Positions 27,601 through 34,278 of a DNA stretch of 61,313 nt are shown piece after piece; within the stretch, counting starts at the first letter, position 1; every line of letters begins with the position of its first letter. The position numbers and the translations under genes are program-made. The DNA is taken from positions 1 through 61,313 of the forward strand of contig JBBDXA010000257.1 in NCBI GenBank assembly GCA_040902585.1, in the 5' to 3' direction. This stretch comes from JBBDXA01 sp040902585. GTDB taxonomy: Bacteria; Planctomycetota; Phycisphaerae; Phycisphaerales; Phycisphaeraceae. Under the pieces are notes generated by a model. The model worked only from the letters and a program-made list of their open reading frames with translations, ran no database searches and had not been told where the DNA came from.

Positions 27601-28339
27601 GGCTGTCGAAATCGCATCTTCACTGACCCCTTCCCCGCAGGCCGGCCAACAGCCCGGCCAGCAACAGGCCAATGCTCAGGGCCAGGGCGAAGGTCAAGGC
27701 CAAGGCGAGGGTCAAGGTCAAGGCCAAGGCGAAGGTCAAGGACAGGGTCAAGGCCAAGGTCAAGGCCAAGGTCAGGGCCAAGGACAGGGCCAAGGACAAG
27801 GGCAGGGTCAAGGCCAGGGCCAAGGTCAGGGGCAAGGTCAAGGCCAAGGTCAAGGTCAAGGTCAAGGTCAGGCCATGGGTTCCGGTCTGACGCCCGCCAG
27901 CCCTGGTGCCACCGCTCAGATGATGGCCGGTCCCGCCGCTGCCGCCGCCGCTGCTGCATCAGCTTCGGCCGCCGCCGGTCAGGGTCAAGGCCAAGGACAG
28001 GGTCAGGGACAAGGTCAAGGCCAGGCCCAGGCCGCCGCGCAGGGAGCCGCCAGTTCCTCCGGTCTGGGCGGCGCCTCGTCCACCGGGAAGACCGGCCTCA
28101 CCGAAAACGACGGCATCAAGGATGGCCCCGCCGAAAAGGTCAGCCCGCAGGAAGGGGCCGACGCCCGCACGGCTGACAACGCTCAGGACGCCAGCGCCAA
28201 GGCCCGCGAGCGCGACAACGCCGCCTGGTCCACCACGTTGCCCAAGACGATTCGTGATTCCATCCGTGCCCGCGATCGCCGCACGCTTCCGCGCGGCTAC
28301 GAAGATCGGCTCAAGGCGTACTTCGAAGGACTCGAATAA
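24686..28339 (+). CDS. Secreted coiled-coil protein with EKPAGG and GQ repeats
   Basis: About 1217 aa from the ATG at 24686, which has AAGGA at the right distance; another in-frame ATG at 24668 overlaps the upstream stop. A signal peptide (LRTVTCLGLVLAFAGAAHA-QQ) leads into a long Ala/Lys/Glu/Gln-rich coiled-coil region (about residues 30-700). Next comes a segment of imperfect repeats built on G-E-K-P-A-G-G-(E/Q)-Q (about 830-930), then a nearly pure Gly-Gln tract (about 998-1062) and a second short one (about 1098-1113). The C-terminus (TLPKTIRDSIRARDRRTLPR, then YEDRLKAYFEGLE) looks like a conserved short domain found at the ends of such cluster proteins. Probably a periplasmic scaffold for the VWA/MoxR system. 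The function is not known. Confidence 0.75.
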   Translation: MKNMPNWLRTVTCLGLVLAFAGAAHAQQAQQAQQPAPNADVINRYKGRQERARELTSDLLSALLQSHIQQLEDNKLTDLPLYKDLIDTRSRMGDLAMKMMPDVIELLLQAGDATGDARTALISKAQGRMRDVLLRLLAERERIRIRRQQAELIERLSEIIGKQKTTKAATVTLGGMDEQAILAVVDSQGNVSTLYTTFAAMVRDVSTWSGELGAIAGECGRILKNAKVDEHLSGAGTHLMTLKFNDASVEQQAVIEALERVLAEIRKLEDPAAIDKDVVEAVKQLIKEQEAVREATKANQDDPKKMEELLKDQTLIQQKLRRLESAINTSERASELAKRAEQSASEAREALFNDANKDALADQGKVVGALAELQKELENKVAGLDGNLSAEQYEKLAEKLGETKKQLEAAHAKHQEAEKQADTARPTAAKTEAAASKDLGKAATTAELPTAVASRIRSAQDAAAEASKALTSKTADADKALDEADRAIRQAIGEVNEAMDTAKRNALAVKLGELNRAAESLARASAKARDTADLLEKDKPVPADSKAELGKVEEIAKKVAEGVKKIAPEATADLNEAAKDAAKSAANLPEGQPGDEAKKVEASKAKPAAQAATAAADKLDKAADAIRKEMIKAADQLAKKTTGEINELSGLQDNLEKVAAANPQATAKDLRDLADKALENTPAVGAALNRAADAIQQADAKGQPQNNPQQAAGEKGEPKAGDPQKGDPQAGEKPAGAQQAAGEKGDPKAGEPQKGEPQAGQQQAGTPQAEADRDVNRAVVLAEMKRDDLQKQLELAERMAALAKQNKESADALADAREAFGKQDADPQTPAGGEKPAGGEQPGEAQTTDAQKGDPRAAGEKPAGGEKPEGGQQAAGEKPAGGEKPAGGEKPAGGQQAGGEKPAGGQQAAGEKPAGGQQAGGEKPAGGEQAGKPTPQAVQQAIDKQADALAGLGQAVTDLTGQNSLANQPIAEAVEIASSLTPSPQAGQQPGQQQANAQGQGEGQGQGEGQGQGQGEGQGQGQGQGQGQGQGQGQGQGQGQGQGQGQGQGQGQGQGQGQGQGQAMGSGLTPASPGATAQMMAGPAAAAAAAASASAAAGQGQGQGQGQGQGQGQAQAAAQGAASSSGLGGASSTGKTGLTENDGIKDGPAEKVSPQEGADARTADNAQDASAKARERDNAAWSTTLPKTIRDSIRARDRRTLPRGYEDRLKAYFEGLE
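27170..27476. repeat. Coding tandem repeat, GEKPAGG(E/Q) units
   Basis: Units of about 18-27 bp built on GGCGAGAAGCCCGC / GGTGGTGAAAAGCC repeat more than ten times in frame and encode GEKPAGGE or QQAGGEK. Synonymous variation between units suggests this array is older than the Gly-Gln tract that follows. Confidence 0.85.
27676..27873. repeat. Coding hexanucleotide repeat, (GQ)n tract
   Basis: About 33 copies of GGTCAA/GGCCAA/GGACAG-type hexamers encode an almost uninterrupted Gly-Gln tract. A second, shorter tract (27977-28023) lies about 100 bp downstream after an Ala-rich stretch. All changes between units seen by eye are synonymous or G-E for G-Q. Expected to vary in length between strains. 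Confidence 0.9.
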
Positions 28340-28372
28340 GCCGCTCGCGACGCCTTAGGGGATGGATCGGCG

Positions 28373-28885
28373 ATGACCATCGCAGAGTTTTGGAATATCG
28401 TCGACCGAGTTAAACGGGCGTCAGGGCCGTCGCTTGAGAAAAGAGCGTCAGTCTTGGGCGAGGAGTTGGCAAAGCTCGCGCCAGCCGAATTGGTTGCCTT
28501 TGATCAAGTGCTCGGACAATTGAGCGTCCGGGCGTATAACTGGCACTTGTGGGCCGCCGCAACGGTCATCTGGGGTGGCTTCTGCTCGGATGATGTGTTC
28601 TTAGGATTTCGACCTTGGTTGATTTCATTAGGACGAGAGCAATATGAGTCAGCTCTCGCCGATCCCGACTCCCTTGCCGAAGTGGAATTTGGGAACGGAG
28701 GCGAAGAGGAAGCGTTCTTTGAAGCATTCTACGACGTGGTAAACCGAACCTATGAGGCGATGACAGGAAACAAGATGCCGATTGGGAATGAGGACTTTCC
28801 GTCGGAGCCAACCGGTAAACCGTGGGAGTACAAGGAGCTGCCCAGCTTGTGTCCTCGACTCTGGGCCAAATGGGGTGACGGCTAA
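28373..28885 (+). CDS. DUF4240 family protein
   Basis: A 170-aa protein beginning MTIAEFWNIVDRV, typical of DUF4240 (small, mostly helical proteins of unknown function common in Planctomycetota and Actinobacteria). Supporting features are LASLSVRAYNWHLWAAA-like sequence (here LSVRAYNWHLWAAATVI), FLGFRPWLISLGRE and FEAFYDVVNRTYEAMTG. Its base composition is less GC-rich than the neighbouring cluster genes. It interrupts the gap between the coiled-coil protein and MoxR, so it may be a later insertion into the cluster. Confidence 0.8.
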   Translation: MTIAEFWNIVDRVKRASGPSLEKRASVLGEELAKLAPAELVAFDQVLGQLSVRAYNWHLWAAATVIWGGFCSDDVFLGFRPWLISLGREQYESALADPDSLAEVEFGNGGEEEAFFEAFYDVVNRTYEAMTGNKMPIGNEDFPSEPTGKPWEYKELPSLCPRLWAKWGDG

Positions 28886-28973
28886 CCATCGGCACGAAGC
28901 CCCCCGTTCCGCAACTACCACCGTTTCCTTCCATTGAATAATCATCAGTAACTTTGACTCCCAGGAGCCGCAA

Positions 28974-30011
28974 ATGTCCGTCACCGCACCCGCAGTCAAT
29001 CAGGATGATGTCGCCCTTGTCGAATCCTGGCAGGGCACGTACTCGTCGATCTGTTCGCAGATTGCCAAGACCATCGTCGGCCAGAAGGAAGTCATCGAGC
29101 AGATGCTCGTGGCCATCGTCGCCCGCGGCCACTGCCTGCTCGAAGGCGTGCCGGGCCTGGCCAAGACCTTGATGGTTCACTCATTGGCCGATGCTTTGAA
29201 GCTTACGTTCCATCGCATTCAGTTCACGCCTGACCTGATGCCTTCGGATATCACCGGCACCGATGTCCTCCAGGAAGACCCGATCACCAAGGAACGCAAG
29301 TACGTCTTCGTGAAGGGGCCGATGTTTGCCAACATGCTGCTGGCGGACGAAATCAACCGCACGCCGCCCAAGACGCAGGCTGCGATGCTCGAAGCGATGC
29401 AGGAGCGGATGATCTCGGCGGGCGGTCGCAACTACGAGCTGCCCAAGCCCTTCTTCGTGCTCGCCACGCAGAACCCGCTGGAGCAGGAAGGCACCTACCC
29501 GCTGCCTGAAGCTCAGCTCGACCGCTTCCTGCTTTACATCAAGGTCGGTTACCCCTCGGGCAGCGAGGAATGGGAAATCGCCCGCCGCGTCACCAGCGGC
29601 AAGCTCGGCGGCATCGAACCGGTGCTCGACGCGGAGAAACTCATCGAAGCCCAGCAGCTCGTCCAGCGCATGCCCGTGTGCGATCAGGTCGTGGGCTACT
29701 CCTGGGCCCTGGTCCGCTCGACGCGGCCCGGGCAGGAAGGCGTGCCTGATTTCATCAACAAGTGGGTCAACTGGGGAGCCGGCCCGCGCGGCGTCCTGGC
29801 GCTCATCTCCTGCGCCAAGGCCCGCGCCCTGGTTCACGGCCGCTACCACGCGACGGTCGAAGACGTGCAGTCCGTCGTCGCCCCCGCCCTTCGCCACCGC
29901 ATCGCCCCCAACTACGCGGGCCTGGCGTCAGGCATCAACAGCGAGAAGATCATCAAGATGCTGCTGGACGCGGTGCCGGCGGATAAGAAGTATGAGATGC
30001 CGGTGGGGTGA
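28974..30011 (+). CDS. MoxR-family AAA+ ATPase
   Basis: A 345-aa protein with a strong ribosome site (AGGAG, 8 bp upstream). Walker A is GVPGLAKT (58-65); Walker B is MLLADEINRTPPKTQAAMLE (about 122-141); the sensor region is FVLATQNPLEQEGTYPLPEA and the arginine region AQLDRFLLY follows. MoxR ATPases remodel or activate partner proteins and normally sit next to a DUF58 gene and VWA genes. Here the DUF58 gene is 2.4 kb downstream, separated by an opposite-strand nuclease gene. The upstream VWA genes are the likely partners. Confidence 0.95.
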   Translation: MSVTAPAVNQDDVALVESWQGTYSSICSQIAKTIVGQKEVIEQMLVAIVARGHCLLEGVPGLAKTLMVHSLADALKLTFHRIQFTPDLMPSDITGTDVLQEDPITKERKYVFVKGPMFANMLLADEINRTPPKTQAAMLEAMQERMISAGGRNYELPKPFFVLATQNPLEQEGTYPLPEAQLDRFLLYIKVGYPSGSEEWEIARRVTSGKLGGIEPVLDAEKLIEAQQLVQRMPVCDQVVGYSWALVRSTRPGQEGVPDFINKWVNWGAGPRGVLALISCAKARALVHGRYHATVEDVQSVVAPALRHRIAPNYAGLASGINSEKIIKMLLDAVPADKKYEMPVG

Positions 30012-30038
30012 GGCATCAATTGAATCCTTGCTGAATAT

Positions 30039-31979
30039 CTATTGTTCGAAGTTAACTTGCGTCAATTGCTTTCGAAAATCAAGAGCCAAGGGAACATCCC
30101 ATCGGCTCGACATGAATTCAAATAGCTTGATGCCCCTTTCAAGGATTTCTTGGCGGCGCCAGTTAGAATGTTTCGCCAATTCACGCTCACTTGCCGTGCC
30201 TTCTTCATAGTAGCGTCGCTTGGCACCGAAACTATGCTTATCTGCCGATTCATCTTCGCGCCTCGATGACCGCCTATCACGCGATTCCAATAGCAGATTT
30301 CCAATTGTACTACAAAGTTTTCGCTGTTTATCCTTGGAATAATTGCCGAAATCTTTCTGCCAGGACTCGCGATGCAACGCAAGCTTGGGAAAGACGTGCT
30401 CGATTGATTGTCCCGGTAGGGGAAGATCGCCTTCTGGGTTGAGGTGTCTATTGTACTCGCGAAAAAAGTAGCGGATAGCGGGCCAGCTTGCCCATCCCCC
30501 ATCCTCCTTGGGATTCTTCGCATATAGACTCTCAATTTGATCTATGAACTTTTTTTGGTTATATATTTTGCCTTTTTGACGGTCAATATCCTGTTTGACA
30601 TCGTCAATATCCATTTCGCCAGAAAAGATGTGATTGGCTTGGCGCCAGAAATGCGGTCTGCCATAGCTCTGTCTCGCGCCGGCGAGGTGTCCAACTACAA
30701 ATTCGAAACGTTCAATGGCCTGTAGCAGTCTTTCCTTGTCCGCATCTGGCAAGTCGTCCCGTTGAAGGATGCCCATCATCATGGGTCGGAAATACGACTT
30801 GTTGCGCTTGACCTCGTGAATACAGTTGAGCCATCGCCTAAGCCCGGCCCCCAAGCTAATGGAAGGGTGCGACGGATAGTTGATGGCAAACCACCATTTC
30901 ACGCTTTCACGAAGATTGTTGACATAGTCTTGAATAGCTTCTTTGGTGAGATCGCCCCTTCTTGCTCGGCTGCTACTGAATCGGGTCACCATTAGATCGT
31001 CAGCAAAATCGGACGTGCGAATGTGTTTTCCAGTTTCTCCGCCGTGTTCATAGTACATGATCCAATGCGCTCTGAGGAAATCATCGTCATCCAGAGGGTC
31101 TTTATCTTCCTCTTTGGCGAGCCAGGCATAAATTTCCTTCCAACCGTCGTTGATCACCTCCCGCAAGATAGGCTTGTCGTTGTTCGATATATCCCGTAAT
31201 TGTGTCGATAGGTACAGCAGCCTGTTCTTCAAAAGTTCCAGTCTTGACAGCGGCTTTCCTCTGTTATTCATGGTCTCGAAGACCACGCACACATCAATGC
31301 TCGGGTCCACTTCGTAGAAATTGAACTTAAGGTGCTGCGTCAGCGTTTTGAACAGCTTTTCAGCCTTGCCTTCGTTCATGTCATAGGCGAGAACTTTGTC
31401 ATTGAAATACTCCTTGGCCCGTCCCAGATTACGAGTGTAGGCAGTGGCGATTTCATCGCTCGGCTCATCGTTGTAGATTTCTCGAATGAGAAACCGGTGG
31501 CTTGGAACATCCACCTCGTAGCCGAGGTAGTGACATCGTTCTGATCTGTCTTCGATCCATAGGTATTGGGAGCGGAGAATGCTGGCATATTGATTCTGGA
31601 GATATCCGCATCTCTCGATACAGGAAAGGAGAATCGCGATCGTAAGAAGTCGTTGCTGACCGTCAATGATGTGGTAGGGCCACAATTGCCTGCCATTGAT
31701 GCTCAATAATGCTGAGTGTTCACTCGGAGTAAACGCATCGCGCGAAAACAGGGCGGATTCTTTTGACCATCTTTCCAGCTGTTGCAAAGATGGACGTTCA
31801 ACGCTGATGGCCCCCATGTAATGCACATGATCTTCTGGAAGCCCTTCGATGTCTCGCCAGAAGTCATCGAGATTCTTACGTGTCCATGAGTAACCTCGCT
31901 GGTAGTCGGGAACGCGGAATAAACGCTGATTGAAAATGTCTGATATTGATGAAAGGGAAGACATGCCCGGATTCTCCAA
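30039..31979 (-). CDS. GmrSD-type nuclease-like protein (DUF262 + DUF1524)
   Basis: A 646-aa protein (ATG at 31979; an alternative ATG at 31964). The DUF262 domain is marked by FRVPDYQRGYSW (about 21-32) and HIIDGQQRLL (103-112), the ParB/Srx-like nucleotide-binding site of GmrS. The C-terminal DUF1524 (GmrD) HNH-like motif is QSIEHVFPK (about 525-533) followed by STIGNLLLES. In GmrSD enzymes these domains cut glucosylated or otherwise modified phage DNA, using NTP; single-chain fusions like this are common. Codon use is clearly more AT-rich than all neighbours, and the gene lies antisense between moxR and DUF58, so it is probably horizontally acquired and a candidate phage-defence gene. Confidence 0.88.
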   Translation of the reverse strand: MENPGMSSLSSISDIFNQRLFRVPDYQRGYSWTRKNLDDFWRDIEGLPEDHVHYMGAISVERPSLQQLERWSKESALFSRDAFTPSEHSALLSINGRQLWPYHIIDGQQRLLTIAILLSCIERCGYLQNQYASILRSQYLWIEDRSERCHYLGYEVDVPSHRFLIREIYNDEPSDEIATAYTRNLGRAKEYFNDKVLAYDMNEGKAEKLFKTLTQHLKFNFYEVDPSIDVCVVFETMNNRGKPLSRLELLKNRLLYLSTQLRDISNNDKPILREVINDGWKEIYAWLAKEEDKDPLDDDDFLRAHWIMYYEHGGETGKHIRTSDFADDLMVTRFSSSRARRGDLTKEAIQDYVNNLRESVKWWFAINYPSHPSISLGAGLRRWLNCIHEVKRNKSYFRPMMMGILQRDDLPDADKERLLQAIERFEFVVGHLAGARQSYGRPHFWRQANHIFSGEMDIDDVKQDIDRQKGKIYNQKKFIDQIESLYAKNPKEDGGWASWPAIRYFFREYNRHLNPEGDLPLPGQSIEHVFPKLALHRESWQKDFGNYSKDKQRKLCSTIGNLLLESRDRRSSRREDESADKHSFGAKRRYYEEGTASERELAKHSNWRRQEILERGIKLFEFMSSRWDVPLALDFRKQLTQVNFEQ

Positions 31980-32049
31980 TAAATAAGAGCGTCGAACCAG
32001 AAGCGCTCACAGAATGCCACGGCCTTTTTGAAGCCGGACACAAGGTACT

Positions 32050-32349
32050 TCATGCCGCCGGATGATCCGGTTGCCCGGCTCGCTTGAGCGACAGCCGGGC
32101 CTTGGCCCACAGGATGGAGATGACCAATCCGACGCGCACGTAGGCTTCCATCTCCGCCTTCTCCTCGGCGGAGAGTTCGCCGCGCTGATTCTTTTGTGCC
32201 AGTTCGCTTGCCCGCTGCTGGTCGGCCTCGCTGAACTTGACGTCCAGAACGGCCCGAGCCACCTCCGGGGGAAAATCACCGCCATCAGCGAACAGCGCCC
32301 GCTGCCAGAGCTTGATTTCGTACTTGTCTTGGAGAGCGGATCGGGACAT
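32050..32349 (-). CDS. Small helical protein of unknown function
   Basis: A 99-aa protein, MSRSALQDKYEIKLWQRAL..., rich in charged residues and predicted helical (LDVKFSEADQQRASELAQ, then LSAEEKAEMEAYVRVG). From memory, similar short proteins in planctomycetes often precede an HNH-endonuclease gene; none follows here, only the start of the GmrSD-like gene 71 bp on. It is in the same direction as that gene, so the two may be one acquired unit. An antitoxin-like or accessory role is possible but unproven. Confidence 0.65.
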   Translation of the reverse strand: MSRSALQDKYEIKLWQRALFADGGDFPPEVARAVLDVKFSEADQQRASELAQKNQRGELSAEEKAEMEAYVRVGLVISILWAKARLSLKRAGQPDHPAA

Positions 32350-32473
32350 GCAAGTATTGTAGCACCTGGATTACCGGGTCGTAACCATTTCGTCGTCAGA
32401 ATGACGTTGCTCGGTGACGACTTCTTGCAATAGGATGTGTCCAACGAACGAACCCTCCGCGATCGAGAACAAC

Positions 32474-33397
32474 ATGCCCCAAGCCATCCTAACCCGTTAC
32501 ATCCAGCCCGAAGTGCTCTCGCGCGTCGAGCATTACACCTTCCAGCCGCAGCAGCTTGTCGAAGGTACGCTGGCCGGGGCGCACAAGTCGCCCTTCCACG
32601 GCTTCGCGGTCGAGTTCGCTTCGCATCGCGAATATGTCGCCGGCGATGACATCCGCCACCTGGACTGGAAAGTCTACTACCGCCACGACAAGCACGTGAT
32701 CAAGCAGTACGAGATGGAGACGAATCTCGTCTGCCACCTGATGCTCGATGTTTCCAGTTCGATGCGTTACGGCGAGAAGGATGCGGCCAAGGCCGATCAG
32801 CAGAAGCTGCTTTACGCCGCGCGGATGGCGACGACGCTGGGCTACCTCGTCATCGAGCGCAGCGACAAGGTTTCGCTCACGCTGTTTGACGAACAGGTTC
32901 GCGCGTCGCTTAAGCCCAGCAACACGATGGGGCAGATTCTGAAGATGACCGAAACGCTCGACGCGATGGACCCGGTCAACAAAACGAAGATCGGCCCTTC
33001 GCTGATGGACCTGGCCGTGCGCGCCGGTCGCCGGGGCATCATCGTGGTCTTCAGCGATTTTTTTGTTGACCTTCACGACCTTGAAACCGCGCTTCAGCGA
33101 CTGCGGTACGACAAGCACGAAGTCGTGCTCATGCAGACGCTGCATCACGATGAGCTGAACTTCGACCTGCCCGGCATGGTGCGCTTCGTCGGCCTTGAAG
33201 ATGAAGACGCCTACCTCACGCGGCCCGATGATATCCGCACCGCCTACCTCGAAGCCTTGAAGAAACACGGCGAAGAACTGAACCGCATCTGCGAAGCCAA
33301 CGCCTGCGAGCGCGTCGTCTGCGACACCAGCCGAAACATGGCGGAGATGTTCGCCGACTATCTTCAGAAGCGCGGCCTGACGCATCGACGCTGGTGA
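32474..33397 (+). CDS. DUF58 protein (VWA-like), MoxR partner
   Basis: About 307 aa from the ATG at 32474; in-frame ATGs upstream (32414) are less likely because they lie before the GAGAACAAC leader. DUF58 landmarks: HGFAVEFASHREYVAGDD, then IRHLDWKVYYRHDKHVIKQY, then VCHLMLDVSSSMRYG, which carries a DxSxS MIDAS (about residues 93-97), and GIIVVFSDFFVD. DUF58 proteins usually sit directly behind moxR; here they are separated by the nuclease block. Probably part of the same MoxR/VWA system as 17704-30011. Confidence 0.92.
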   Translation: MPQAILTRYIQPEVLSRVEHYTFQPQQLVEGTLAGAHKSPFHGFAVEFASHREYVAGDDIRHLDWKVYYRHDKHVIKQYEMETNLVCHLMLDVSSSMRYGEKDAAKADQQKLLYAARMATTLGYLVIERSDKVSLTLFDEQVRASLKPSNTMGQILKMTETLDAMDPVNKTKIGPSLMDLAVRAGRRGIIVVFSDFFVDLHDLETALQRLRYDKHEVVLMQTLHHDELNFDLPGMVRFVGLEDEDAYLTRPDDIRTAYLEALKKHGEELNRICEANACERVVCDTSRNMAEMFADYLQKRGLTHRRW

Positions 33398-33406
33398 TTG
33401 GCTTGA

Positions 33407-33543
33407 TTCCCCTCCCTCTCAGGGAGGGGTTCGGGGAGGGTCGAGCGCAGAGTGACCAGTTGACCTCGTTGCAACATGGGGAGCGTTCGGGTTTACATTC
33501 GACCGACCCTCCCCCGGCCCCTCCCTGAAAGGGAGGGGAGTTC
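33407..33543. repeat. Nested family C hairpins forming a long inverted repeat
   Basis: Each arm contains a small hairpin with stem CCCCTCCCT/AGGGAGGGG and a 3-nt loop (CTC on the left, GAA on the right). The two arms (33407-33443 and 33504-33543) are themselves complementary, including the flanking GGGGAGGGTCG / CGACCCTCCCC. It fills the space between the DUF58 and PAP2 genes. A single-arm copy occurs at 7716-7749. Confidence 0.85.
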
Positions 33544-33552
33544 GATCCTCGT

Positions 33553-34278
33553 ATGAACACGCCCCCTCAACCACCCGCTGCCTCCGAAACGCCCGGCTGG
33601 CGCGAGCGCATCGCCGAGCTCGCCCGCCCCGCCGCGCTGCCTTCGCCTCCGCCGCCGTGGTTGATGTTCGAGATCGTCGGCATCCTGCTCGTGCCGCTGA
33701 TGATCATCTCCTTCGTTGCGTGGGATCGCGATGTGACGACATGGGTGCGCACGCTCGCCGCATCGCAGACAGCCTGGGCGCAGTTCCTCAGTCACGCAGC
33801 CCACGGCAAGGTGCTCATCCCCGCGATGGTCATCCTCATCGCACTCGGCTTGTGGCGAAACTGGGGGCGCGTGTGGCGATGGACCGCGGTCTGGACGCTG
33901 GGGTACCTTGCCGAGAGCGTGCTGGTTAACCTTCTCAAAGTCGTGTGCGGCAGGCATCGGCCCAACGGTCTGCTGGAAGGGCACTACGGTTTCGATTTCT
34001 TTGAAATCGGCTATCAGGTGAACAGTTTCCCTTCCGGGCACTCGGCTGCGGTCGGTTCGCTGTTGGGCGTCGCGCTCCTGCTGCGGCCGCGCCTGGCACC
34101 GGTGTGGATCATCGCCGCTCTGGCTTGGGGCAGCGCTCGTGTCTTCTCGCATTCGCACTACATCAGTGATGTGCTGGCCGGGCTGTACGTCGGCACCGGC
34201 TGCACCTTTCTCGTATACACCCTCGCCCGGCGAAAGCCGTGGTGGAACCGTCAGTTCGCCGGCGGCGGCGGTGTGTGA
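33553..34278 (+). CDS. PAP2-superfamily membrane phosphatase
   Basis: A 241-aa protein with about five membrane segments. All three PAP2 motifs are visible: KxxxxxxRP (K129 to P137, in LLKVVCGRHRP), PSGH (160-163, in NSFPSGHSAA) and SRxxxxxHxxxD in the form A-R196 ... H202 ... D206 (RVFSHSHYISD). These enzymes remove phosphate from lipids such as undecaprenyl pyrophosphate or phosphatidic acid, with the active site facing the periplasm. The gene is convergent with the ArnT-like gene and overlaps its 3' end by 28 bp. With the neighbouring glycosyltransferase genes, a role in lipid-carrier recycling or lipid A modification is plausible. Confidence 0.92.
   Translation: MNTPPQPPAASETPGWRERIAELARPAALPSPPPPWLMFEIVGILLVPLMIISFVAWDRDVTTWVRTLAASQTAWAQFLSHAAHGKVLIPAMVILIALGLWRNWGRVWRWTAVWTLGYLAESVLVNLLKVVCGRHRPNGLLEGHYGFDFFEIGYQVNSFPSGHSAAVGSLLGVALLLRPRLAPVWIIAALAWGSARVFSHSHYISDVLAGLYVGTGCTFLVYTLARRKPWWNRQFAGGGGV

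Noticed and set aside
27676..27873. CRISPR array
   Set aside because: The repeats are contiguous hexamers in a coding frame, without spacers.
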